Assembly: GCA_024709365.1 (NCBI GenBank)
Contig: JANJWV010000208.1
Span: 1 to 33,074 of the forward strand
Direction: 5' to 3'
Source: Desulfomicrobium sp.
Lineage (GTDB): Bacteria > Desulfobacterota > Desulfovibrionia > Desulfovibrionales > Desulfomicrobiaceae
DNA: 33,074 nucleotides
Shown here: one piece after another, positions 25,681-33,074 of the stretch
Numbering within the stretch: position 1 is the stretch's first letter
How the letters are laid out: each line of letters begins with the position of its first letter
Position numbers and translations under genes: made by a program
Notes under the pieces: generated by a model
The model's database searches: none
Seen by the model: only the letters and a program-made list of their open reading frames with translations
What the model was told of the DNA's origin: nothing

Positions 25681-27324
25681 CTAGGCCTTGTCGCCTTTGC
25701 GCTTCTGCTCGAACATCAGCTCCGAAAGGATGGAGGTGAAGCGGGCGTTGATGTCCAGCAGGTTGCCGCGGATCTCCACCTGGTTGGACAGGCCCATGCG
25801 CTGGATGAACTCCACCCGCTCCCGGACCTGATCCAGCTTGTCGGTCGTCTCCTCCAACAGGTATTCCCAATCGATGCGCGGAGCGGCCAGGGACGGACGA
25901 GCAGTCAGCTCGAAGCGGCCGCCCTTCTCCAGCAGGCATTCGTCCAGATAATCCGGGATGTGCACGGTGAACTTGAACTTCTCGCGGATGAGCTCGGCCA
26001 GGACCTTCTGCCCGGAATGCTCGCCGTGAATCAGGTAGACCTGCACGTCGGGGTTGCGGAAGTGGGACAGCCAGTCGAGGATCTGCGACTGTCCGGCGTG
26101 GCCCGAGAAGCCGCCGATGGTGAAGACCTTGGCCTTGACCGAAAGCTCCTCGCCCAGGATGCGGATGGTCTGGGCGCCGTCGACGATGCGCCGGCCGGGC
26201 GTGCCTTCGGCCTGGAAGCCGACGAAGACGATGGACGCGCCCGGCTTCCAGATGTTGTGGCGCAGGTGGTGCTTGATGCGGCCCGCATTGGCCATGCCGC
26301 TGCCGGCGATGACGATGGCCGGTCCCTGGGAGCTGTTGATGGCCCGGGACTCCTCGACCGAAAGGGAGAAACGGAGGTTGGGCATTTCCAGGGGGTTCTC
26401 GCCGCTCTTGACCCGCTGCTTGGTCTCGTGGTCGTAGTAGTCCCAATGCCGGCGGAAGATCTCCGTGGCCTTGATGGCCAGGGGGCTGTCCACGTAGACG
26501 GGCAGATCCTCGGGCAGTTTCCCCTCCTTGCGCAGCAGATAGAAGGAGTACAGCAGCTCCTGGGTGCGCTCCACCGCAAAGGCCGGGATGATGACCTTCT
26601 CGCCGCGCTCGTAGCTGTAGGCGATGGCCTCGGCCAGCTCCTGCCGGCTCTGGGCCTCGTTTTTGTGGTTTCGACTGCCGTAGGTCGACTCCAGAAAGAG
26701 GAAATCGGCGTGCTCGACGGTCTCCGGGTTGCGGACCAGGAGCTGGTTGGGGCGGCCCAGGTCGCCGGAAAAGACCAGCTTGGTCTCCTCCTCCCCTTCC
26801 TTGATCCACAGCTCGATGAAGGCCGAGCCCAGGATGTGGCCGGCGTCGTTGAAGACAACGCGGATGCCGGGGGCCGGCTCGAAGGCCGCGTTGTACTCCT
26901 CGATTTTCAGCTGCTTCAGGACCTTCTGGGCCTGCTCCACGGTGTAGAGGGGCTCCACCGGCGGGTCTCCGGCACGCAGCTTCTTGGTGCTGCGCCACTG
27001 GGCGTCGGTCTCCTGGATGCGCGCGCTGTCCTCGAGCATGATGGTCAGCAGGTCGCGGGTCGGCGCGGTGGTGTGCACGCGGCCCTTGAAGCCCTTGGCC
27101 GCCAGGCGCGGGAGCAGCCCGGAGTGGTCGATGTGGGCGTGGGTCAGGAGAATGAAATCGAGGGCTTCGGGCCGGTACATGCCGTTCTCGTCCCAGTTGC
27201 GCGCCTCGATGACCCTGTTGCCCTGGTGCATGCCGCAATCGATGGCGAAACGGGCGTGTTCGCACTCGAGCACGTAACACGAGCCCGTTACGGTCCGAGC
27301 CGCGCCAAGAAACGTTATCTTCAT
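25681..27324 (-). CDS. MBL-fold beta-CASP metallo-hydrolase with RNA-specificity domain
   Basis: MKITFLGAARTVTGSCYVLE, LTHAHIDHSGLLP, DAGHILGSAFIEL, SGDLGRPNQLL, SGMANAGRIKHHL, GFQAEGTPGRRI, SGHAGQ, IHGEHSGQKVLAELIREKF. Confidence 0.95.
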   Translation of the reverse strand: MKITFLGAARTVTGSCYVLECEHARFAIDCGMHQGNRVIEARNWDENGMYRPEALDFILLTHAHIDHSGLLPRLAAKGFKGRVHTTAPTRDLLTIMLEDSARIQETDAQWRSTKKLRAGDPPVEPLYTVEQAQKVLKQLKIEEYNAAFEPAPGIRVVFNDAGHILGSAFIELWIKEGEEETKLVFSGDLGRPNQLLVRNPETVEHADFLFLESTYGSRNHKNEAQSRQELAEAIAYSYERGEKVIIPAFAVERTQELLYSFYLLRKEGKLPEDLPVYVDSPLAIKATEIFRRHWDYYDHETKQRVKSGENPLEMPNLRFSLSVEESRAINSSQGPAIVIAGSGMANAGRIKHHLRHNIWKPGASIVFVGFQAEGTPGRRIVDGAQTIRILGEELSVKAKVFTIGGFSGHAGQSQILDWLSHFRNPDVQVYLIHGEHSGQKVLAELIREKFKFTVHIPDYLDECLLEKGGRFELTARPSLAAPRIDWEYLLEETTDKLDQVRERVEFIQRMGLSNQVEIRGNLLDINARFTSILSELMFEQKRKGDKA

Positions 27325-27462
27325 TCCTTTCTCCCTATATTTCAGTTGGATGAAAACAATGCCCCGCAACCCATTGCCCTCGAAGGGCCGGGTATGCTAG
27401 CCCCGTGGGCACGCGGCATCCGAAGACGGGGCGACAACCTTTTTGCCAAGACGAACCAACCC

Positions 27463-28311
27463 ATGATCAATCTGGAAAAACTCAGCGACCGGGATCTGCC
27501 CCCTCTCAAGCCGATGGTCATCAGGCTGTGGCAGCTCCTCAATGCCCCGAACACCCGCCTGCAGGACATCGTCGAGGCCATGAGCGCCGAGCCCGTCCTG
27601 TGCGCCCGGATCATGGCCATCTCCAACTCGCCCATGTACCGCGGCCTCGACGAGATCACCTCGCCGCAGAAGGCCCTCGTGCGGCTGGGCCTGAACGAGG
27701 TCAAGGGCATCGTCTACTACCTGACCCTGGCCGACTCGGTCACGAAGAACGCATTCCCTTCCTCGTTCTCCATCCGCCGCTTCTGGACCCACAGCCTGAG
27801 CACGGCCCTCCTGTCCAAGAAACTCATGCAGTACTACCCGAGCCTCTTTCCCATGTCACCGGAAGAACAGGACGGGGCATACCTGGCCGGCCTGCTGCAC
27901 GATATCGGGTACGTAGTCATGGCCACCCTGATGCCCGGGGAATTCACCGTGATGGCAAAGATCTGGGAAGAGGGCGGCCGGGACCCCTTGGAGGTCGAAG
28001 AGAAACTCTTCGGAGTCAGTCACCCGCTCCTGAGCGCCAAGGCCTTGAAGCTCTGGAAATTCCCGAAAAACGTCCAGCTCGCGGTCTACGCCCATCACCG
28101 CGATGTGGTCCGGGACTCGCCCCCCGCCATCATGCTCATCAAGCTCGCGGACTACCTTGCCACCAAGGCCGGGTACCACTTCAACCCCATGTTCACGGCG
28201 GACATGAAGGCACTCGGCGTCCCGCTCTTCCTGCTCGAAAACGACTACCAGCCCGTGGTCGAGGAAGTGGCCCTGAAGGTGGAGACGCTCGTCAACCAGG
28301 CCTTCGCCTGA
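27463..28311 (+). CDS. HDOD domain signalling protein
   Basis: LPPLKPMVIRLWQLLNAPNTRLQDIVEAMSAEPVLCARIMAISNSPMY...SPQKALVRLGLNEVKGIVYYL...AYLAGLLHDIGYVVM. Start 27463 (MINLEK) or 27394 (MLAPW). The 1041-aa ORF call is an overextension. Confidence 0.9.
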   Translation: MINLEKLSDRDLPPLKPMVIRLWQLLNAPNTRLQDIVEAMSAEPVLCARIMAISNSPMYRGLDEITSPQKALVRLGLNEVKGIVYYLTLADSVTKNAFPSSFSIRRFWTHSLSTALLSKKLMQYYPSLFPMSPEEQDGAYLAGLLHDIGYVVMATLMPGEFTVMAKIWEEGGRDPLEVEEKLFGVSHPLLSAKALKLWKFPKNVQLAVYAHHRDVVRDSPPAIMLIKLADYLATKAGYHFNPMFTADMKALGVPLFLLENDYQPVVEEVALKVETLVNQAFA

Positions 28312-28314
28312 GGC

Positions 28315-29280
28315 TCAGAGGGTCCGGGCGCAGCGCAGTTCGAGATCGACAGCGCCCGTATGCCCCATGACCCCTTCGGGCACGGGTTCGTTCATCCTCT
28401 CGCAGACCCAGTTCCACAGCACGTCGCTCGTCCGTTCGAACTGCCGGTAGTCGCCGAGCACCCGCACGCACAGATACCGTGCGGCGAGGGCCATGGGCGC
28501 GGCCGGGACGTCGTCCTGGAACTGATATTCGCCGATGACCGCGCCGAGCCGCGCCAGCATGGACCGCGTGCCCTCCTCGTCGAGGTCCGGGGAGACAAGG
28601 CACAGGAAGCCGTTGTCCATGGACGCCAGCCGGTCGTAGTTGCGCAGCTGCCGGCGCAGGGAGGCCCAGATGCCGTTCTTGAACCATTCCATCCAGCCGT
28701 CCCCATAGCCCATGCGCAGATCCGCAAGGCCCGGCACCGACAGGACGCTCAGGGATACCCAGCCCTCCCGGCGGCCGATGCGGTTCACCTCCTCGCCGAG
28801 ATAGATGCGCAGGCCTTCGGGCGTCAGCAGGCCCGTTTCCCGGTCCAGCAGGCGCGACGCGCCGTACTTCCTGCACAGGGACATGACCCGCAGGGCTCGG
28901 CGCACTCTCCATTCCAGTTCCAGATCGAGGCAGGGGGCGGCGATGAAGTCGTCGAGTTCGTTTTGGCTCGAAAAGATCGGGACCATGTCGGACTGGGGAC
29001 CCGTGAGGATGATGTAGGCAGGAGTCAGGGAACGCCTGGCCTCCCTGGCCCGGACCATGGCGCAGAGTTCCAGGCCCGAGATGTCCACCCCCTGGGAGGA
29101 CACGAGCAGGCAGTCATATGCGACGTCCTCGGTCAAGGCCACGGCCTTGAGATGGCCGCGGACGTGATCGACCTTCAGGTCGAGCCGCTTCAGCACGACG
29201 ATCATTTCCCGCGCGACGTCGTCGTCCGGTTCCACGAGCAGGAACGTGAACCTGTCCTTGTCTTCCATGGTCTGGGTCAT
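28315..29280 (-). CDS. Response-regulator-like protein with degenerate GGDEF domain
   Basis: FTFLLVEPDDDVAREMIVVLKRLDLKV (REC-like), DRETGLLTPEGLRIYLGEEVNRI...RMGYGDGWMEW...LRNYDRLASMDNGFLCLVSPD (GGDEF fold with MDNGF at the signature position). Start trimmed to MTQTMEDK. Confidence 0.75.
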   Translation of the reverse strand: MTQTMEDKDRFTFLLVEPDDDVAREMIVVLKRLDLKVDHVRGHLKAVALTEDVAYDCLLVSSQGVDISGLELCAMVRAREARRSLTPAYIILTGPQSDMVPIFSSQNELDDFIAAPCLDLELEWRVRRALRVMSLCRKYGASRLLDRETGLLTPEGLRIYLGEEVNRIGRREGWVSLSVLSVPGLADLRMGYGDGWMEWFKNGIWASLRRQLRNYDRLASMDNGFLCLVSPDLDEEGTRSMLARLGAVIGEYQFQDDVPAAPMALAARYLCVRVLGDYRQFERTSDVLWNWVCERMNEPVPEGVMGHTGAVDLELRCARTL

Positions 29281-29395
29281 GCGCTGCGCCTTTGCGTTAC
29301 GGGGGGTTGGATGCACGGATGCCTGGAACCGCCATCGCCTCCGGGTAGCAGACCCGGGGGCGCCTTGTCCACAGACCCGGCGCGGAACCGGGCCC

Positions 29396-29424
29396 TTGGG
29401 TTTTGCCCTCGGCCGCGTTATGGT
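29396..29424 (+). promoter_or_regulatory. Putative sigma70-type promoter upstream of the Smr gene
   Basis: TTGGGT (29396-29401), 17-nt spacer, TATGGT (29419-29424). Confidence 0.35.
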
Positions 29425-29434
29425 GTATGGCCCC

Positions 29435-29449
29435 TGTCCACAGTGGACA
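29435..29449. repeat. Perfect palindrome TGTCCAC-A-GTGGACA in the leader of the Smr gene
   Basis: Read directly; sits between the putative -10 and the start codon. Confidence 0.6.
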
Positions 29450-29455
29450 CCGCAA

Positions 29456-30139
29456 ATGCATAATCCTTTCAAATCGCTGGAAAAAGATCCGAGCCTCAAG
29501 GCCAGGATGAAAAAAAGACGCAAACCTGCGGCCACTCCTCCCGCGCCGGCCGAAGGGCCCCGGGAAAAATCCGAGGACGAGCTCTTCCTGCACGCCTTCT
29601 CCGACGTGACCCCCCTGAACAAGGGCGGCCGCGACGTGGCCCCGGCGGCGGCTCCGCCCCAGGCGGTCCCGGCCTCCCCGCCGACCTTCGCCCGGCTGTT
29701 GGAGGAGAACATCGAGTTCGAGATGGACTATTCCCACGAGTTCATCACCGGACAGATCCGGGGGCTGGACCCCAAGATCTTCCGCAAGCTCAAGGGCGGG
29801 GAGTTCAGCGTGCAGGCCCACCTGGACCTGCACGGCATGAACGCCGACCAGGCCAAGCTCGCGGTCCTTGACTTTCTGCGGCGCTGCTACATGGAAGGCA
29901 AGCGCTGCGTGCTGCTCATCCCGGGGCGCGGCCGCAACTCCCCCCAGGGCCAGGGCGTGCTGCGGCAGGAGCTGACCGCCTGGCTGACCCAGGCCCCCCT
30001 GAAGCGCGTCGTGCTGGCCTTCACCACCGCCCTGCCCAAGCACGGCGGCAGCGGCGCCGTCTACCTCCTGCTGCGCCAGGTGCGCAAGGACAGGGGCAAG
30101 ATCGTCTGGGAAGAGGTCTTCGTCGATCTGGACGGCTGA
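29456..30139 (+). CDS. Smr-domain protein
   Basis: AHLDLHGMNADQAKLAVLDFLRRCYMEGKRCVLLIPGRGRNSPQGQGVLRQELTAWL..APLKRVVLAFTTALPKHGGSGAVYLLLR. Start trimmed to MHNPFKSLE. Confidence 0.9.
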   Translation: MHNPFKSLEKDPSLKARMKKRRKPAATPPAPAEGPREKSEDELFLHAFSDVTPLNKGGRDVAPAAAPPQAVPASPPTFARLLEENIEFEMDYSHEFITGQIRGLDPKIFRKLKGGEFSVQAHLDLHGMNADQAKLAVLDFLRRCYMEGKRCVLLIPGRGRNSPQGQGVLRQELTAWLTQAPLKRVVLAFTTALPKHGGSGAVYLLLRQVRKDRGKIVWEEVFVDLDG

Positions 30140-30173
30140 ATTTCATTCATCTGCATCATCAAAGGACCTGAAC

Positions 30174-31796
30174 ATGGGCTTTTTCTCCCGCATCAAGAAA
30201 CTCTGGGGCTCCGACGCCGAACCGCAGCCCCAGGCCCCCCTGGCGCCGGAACATCCTGAAGCCGCAACCGCGCACGAAGAGGTCCGGACTCCGCCCGAAG
30301 CCCCCCGCCTCGAAGAGGAAACCCCGGAACCCGTCGAGGCTGTCCCGGTCGTCGAGGCGCAAACCCCGGAGCCCATCGAAGCTGTCCCGGCCGTTGAAGC
30401 GGCTCGGGCCGCAGAGCCCGCAAGACCCGCAGAACCGGCGCAGGCCGCCGGGCCCGCGCGCAAGGAAGGCGGCTGGCGCAGGCTGTTCGGTTTCGGCGGC
30501 GAAGAGCCCAAGGAACCGGCGCCCCTGGCGCCCGCCCCGGCCGAGCCGGCCGAACCGGCCATGCTGTTCCAGGAAAAGCCCACGGCCAAGGCCGCCCTGG
30601 AGCCCTGGCAGCAGGCCCTGGTGCAGGCCCTGGGCGAGGCGGAACCCAAGCTCTCGACCTGGATGACGCACATCCTGGACGGCGTGACCAAACGCGGCGA
30701 CGCACTGTGGGACCGCCTGCGCTTTCTTTTCGCGCAGCTGGACGTGCCGTCGGCCGAGGCCGAAGACTTCATCGCCCGCTTCGACACGTGGCTTTCGGAC
30801 ATGGACTACGACCATGTGGACGAGTTCCGTTCGGAGCTGCAGTACCGCATGGCCCTGGCCCTGGAGCTGGAGGACGAGGAGGACGAACGCAACCGCCTCT
30901 TCCTGAAGCTCTCGGCGGGCCTGGGCAAGACGCGCGAGCAGCTGACCATGCGCATCGACAGGCTCCTGTCCATGGCCGGCGGCTACGACGACGCCTTCTG
31001 GGAGGAGCTGGAGGAGATCCTGCTCATGGCCGACGTGGGCGTCAGCGCCACCCAGGAGCTGCTGAAGCGCCTGCGCCCCAAGGTCCGCCAGGCGGGCGGG
31101 CGCGACGCCGCGGACTTCAAGGCCCTGCTCAAGGAGGAACTGGCCGCGGTCTTCCTGGAGCCCAAGGCCCCCAAGGTGCCCCAGGCGCCCGAGGTGGTGC
31201 TCATGATCGGCGTCAACGGCGCGGGCAAGACCACGACCATCGCCAAGCTGGCCCACCGCGCCCAGATGCAGGGCCGCAAGGTCCTGGTGGCGGCCGGCGA
31301 CACCTTTCGCGCCGCGGCCATCGAGCAGCTGCAGGTCTGGTCCAAGCGGGTCGGCGCCGGCTTCTACGCCAAGGCCCACGGCAGCGACCCCGCGGCCGTG
31401 GCCTTCGAGGCCGTGGATTACGCCATGAAGGAGGGCTACGACCTGGTCTTCGTGGACACGGCCGGACGCCTGCAGACCAAGCACAATCTCATGGAGGAGC
31501 TGAAGAAGATCAACCGGGTCCTGGGCAAGAAGCTCGAAGGCGCGCCCCACCGCACCGTCCTGGTGCTGGACGCCACCACGGGCCAGAACGCACTGTCCCA
31601 GGTCAAGCTCTTCTCCCAGGCCTCGCCCGTGGACGAGGTCGTGCTGACCAAGCTCGACGGCACGGCCAAGGGCGGCATCATCGTGGCCATCGCCCTGGAG
31701 TTCAAGATTCCCATCAGCTTCGTGGGCCTGGGCGAAAAGATGGAAGACCTGCGCCCCTTCTCGGGCCAGGAATTCGCCAGCGCCCTGTTCGACTGA
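30174..31796 (+). CDS. ftsY: Signal recognition particle receptor FtsY
   Basis: MGFFSRIKKLWGS, acidic/proline linker, GVNGAGKTTTIAKLAHRAQMQGRKVLVAAGDTFRAAAIEQLQVW, VDTAGRLQTKHNLMEELKKI, LTKLDGTAKGGIIVAIALEFKIPISFVGLGEKMEDLRPF. Confidence 0.97.
   Translation: MGFFSRIKKLWGSDAEPQPQAPLAPEHPEAATAHEEVRTPPEAPRLEEETPEPVEAVPVVEAQTPEPIEAVPAVEAARAAEPARPAEPAQAAGPARKEGGWRRLFGFGGEEPKEPAPLAPAPAEPAEPAMLFQEKPTAKAALEPWQQALVQALGEAEPKLSTWMTHILDGVTKRGDALWDRLRFLFAQLDVPSAEAEDFIARFDTWLSDMDYDHVDEFRSELQYRMALALELEDEEDERNRLFLKLSAGLGKTREQLTMRIDRLLSMAGGYDDAFWEELEEILLMADVGVSATQELLKRLRPKVRQAGGRDAADFKALLKEELAAVFLEPKAPKVPQAPEVVLMIGVNGAGKTTTIAKLAHRAQMQGRKVLVAAGDTFRAAAIEQLQVWSKRVGAGFYAKAHGSDPAAVAFEAVDYAMKEGYDLVFVDTAGRLQTKHNLMEELKKINRVLGKKLEGAPHRTVLVLDATTGQNALSQVKLFSQASPVDEVVLTKLDGTAKGGIIVAIALEFKIPISFVGLGEKMEDLRPFSGQEFASALFD
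30318..30401 (+). repeat. Two tandem 42-bp units within ftsY encoding (E/Q)TPEP(V/I)EAVP(V/A)VEA
   Basis: 30318-30359 ETPEPVEAVPVVEA and 30360-30401 QTPEPIEAVPAVEA, in frame and contiguous. Confidence 0.85.
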
Positions 31797-31803
31797 AAAA
31801 AAC

Positions 31804-31829
31804 GCGGGCGGGATCATGGTCCCGCCCGC
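31804..31829. terminator. Intrinsic terminator hairpin between convergent ftsY and the DUF1499 lipoprotein
   Basis: GCGGGCGGGA-TCATGG-TCCCGCCCGC. On the minus strand it is followed by a C and then a T-run (GTTTTTTTC), so it is strongest for the minus-strand gene. Confidence 0.8.
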
Positions 31830-31835
31830 ATCCTT

Positions 31836-32252
31836 CTACTTCCCCGCCGATTCCCCCAGCGCCCGCCGTATGCTCTCCACCCGCCGCCGGTTGACGCCCA
31901 GGTCCCACCAGCCCGTGCGCGAAGCCGAGCGAATCTGAACCACGTCGCCGTCCCTGCGGCATTCCAGGTCGTCAACGAAACCGAAGAATCGGGAACGGAA
32001 GGTGGCGTGCAGGTACCCGTCCTCCTCCCTCTCGACGCTTCCGCCGAGCGAGACGACCACCTCGCGCAGCCGCGCCCAGCCGTCTTTGCCGATCACGGGC
32101 AGGGGCGGGGCGCTCCCTTCTTCGGAGTTCACGCAGTTGGGCGAACCGGGACAGGCGCGCAGCCTGGCGCCCGAATCCGACGGGCCGGCCGTGGCGCAGG
32201 ACGCCAGGCCCAGACAGACCGCAAGGGCAAGAAACGGGGCAATCCGGGACAT
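31836..32252 (-). CDS. DUF1499-like lipoprotein
   Basis: Lipobox LGLASC; RACPGSPNCVNSEE...DGYLHATFRSRFFGFVDDLECRRDGDVVQIRSASRTGWWDLGVNRRRVESIR. GGAGG upstream of 32252. Confidence 0.88.
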   Translation of the reverse strand: MSRIAPFLALAVCLGLASCATAGPSDSGARLRACPGSPNCVNSEEGSAPPLPVIGKDGWARLREVVVSLGGSVEREEDGYLHATFRSRFFGFVDDLECRRDGDVVQIRSASRTGWWDLGVNRRRVESIRRALGESAGK

Positions 32253-32265
32253 GTTTCCTCCAGGG

Positions 32266-33074
32266 TTACGATGCAGGAAAGGACAGACGGACCGCCTCGA
32301 CGGCGCGGACATCGACGAAGTCCCACTCCGGCGGCAGTTCCGCCGTGAAACCCGGCATGTCCACCCTCCAGTGGTGCAGGAAAAGACCGCCGGGCTCGCC
32401 CGCACCATAGACGGGGTCGCCCACGAGGGGATGCCCGGCATGGGCCAGATGGGCGCGGATCTGGTGCCGCCGCCCCTTGAGGATATGCGCCAGGACCAGG
32501 GTGTTCCCCTCCACGCCGCGCACCGGACGGACCACCGTATGGCGCAGGACTTCGTCCTCCTGCCCGGTGACGCGCACCACGCGGCGCTTGTCGTCCAGGA
32601 TCAGCCCCGTCAACTCCATTTCCCCCACGTCGCCGCGGGCCAGGGCCAGGTACCACTTGCGCACCTGCCCGGCCTCCTGCCAGCCCTTGTACAGGGCGGC
32701 CTCCCGCTCCCCGGCGGCAGCCAGAACCAGCCCGCCGGTCAGCAGGTCGAGACGGTTGAGGAGCCGCCACCCGGACAGGCCCAGCCCCGGCAGGCACCCT
32801 TCGAGGCTGTTCCCGCCGCGCCCGGCCACGGTGTGCACCCCGCCGGGCTTGGAAATGGCCGCGAAGCCCATGGCGCTGAAAACGATCCCGACACCCGCGG
32901 CACAGACGACGCCGGTCTCCGCCTCCGCCGCTTCCGATACGCTGACGACCTGGCCGGGCCTTACCAGCCCGCCTTTGGCCAGCGTTCGCCCGTCGACCAG
33001 GACCAGGCCGGCTTCGACCAGGGCGCGGCAGCGCCTGATCCCCAGCCCGAGATGGACGGCCAGGACCTTGTCCA
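32266..33074 (-). CDS. RluA-family pseudouridine synthase, truncated by the window edge
   Basis: The frame continues upstream of the annotated M (32871) to the window end: DKVLAVHLGLGIRRCRALVEAGLVLVDGRTLAKGGLVRPGQVVSV (S4-like); catalytic-type NRLDLLTGGLVLAA; HILKGRRHQIRAHLAHAGHPLVGDPVYG. Confidence 0.88.
   Translation of the reverse strand, partial: DKVLAVHLGLGIRRCRALVEAGLVLVDGRTLAKGGLVRPGQVVSVSEAAEAETGVVCAAGVGIVFSAMGFAAISKPGGVHTVAGRGGNSLEGCLPGLGLSGWRLLNRLDLLTGGLVLAAAGEREAALYKGWQEAGQVRKWYLALARGDVGEMELTGLILDDKRRVVRVTGQEDEVLRHTVVRPVRGVEGNTLVLAHILKGRRHQIRAHLAHAGHPLVGDPVYGAGEPGGLFLHHWRVDMPGFTAELPPEWDFVDVRAVEAVRLSFPAS

Noticed and set aside
25186-27462. N-terminal about 750 residues of the 1041-aa plus-strand ORF
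   Set aside because: Antisense to rsmD and the MBL gene; only the C-terminal HDOD part is real.
1-33074. CRISPR, transposase, integrase, prophage or toxin-antitoxin loci
   Set aside because: Searched by eye on both strands; no repeat-spacer pattern, IS ends or recognisable mobile or defence proteins found.

Overview
High-GC chromosomal window with mostly housekeeping gene content. The gene content resembles Desulfovibrio/Desulfomicrobium-type Desulfovibrionales, but that is an inference and no search was run. I can support about 29 protein-coding genes. No rRNA, tRNA, CRISPR array, prophage or transposase was recognised. Minus-strand block 77-2785: zinc-ribbon+PilZ protein, PstS-like/OmpA fusion, stand-alone REC. 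Plus-strand block 3245-11564: short RlmN/Cfr-like radical SAM protein, class II photolyase, TamA, TamB. Long minus-strand block 11587-22334: small coiled protein and orphan PilB/GspE-like ATPase, ilvC-ilvN-ilvB, DUF465, DUF167, YggT, HAD hydrolase, acyl-CoA synthetase, XRE-cupin regulator, two uncharacterised proteins. Then tatA (+), a secreted hypothetical, miaA-coaD-rsmD and a beta-CASP MBL protein (-), HDOD (+), a REC plus degenerate GGDEF protein (-), Smr protein and ftsY (+), a DUF1499 lipoprotein (-) and a truncated RluA-family pseudouridine synthase (-). Nothing here is a clear-cut new defence or mobile system. The best leads are the PilZ/PstS-OmpA/REC cluster, the N-terminally short RlmN-like gene translationally coupled to a photolyase, the orphan TPR-like PilB ATPase with its small partner, and a pair of uncharacterised proteins, one with duplicated Cys modules.
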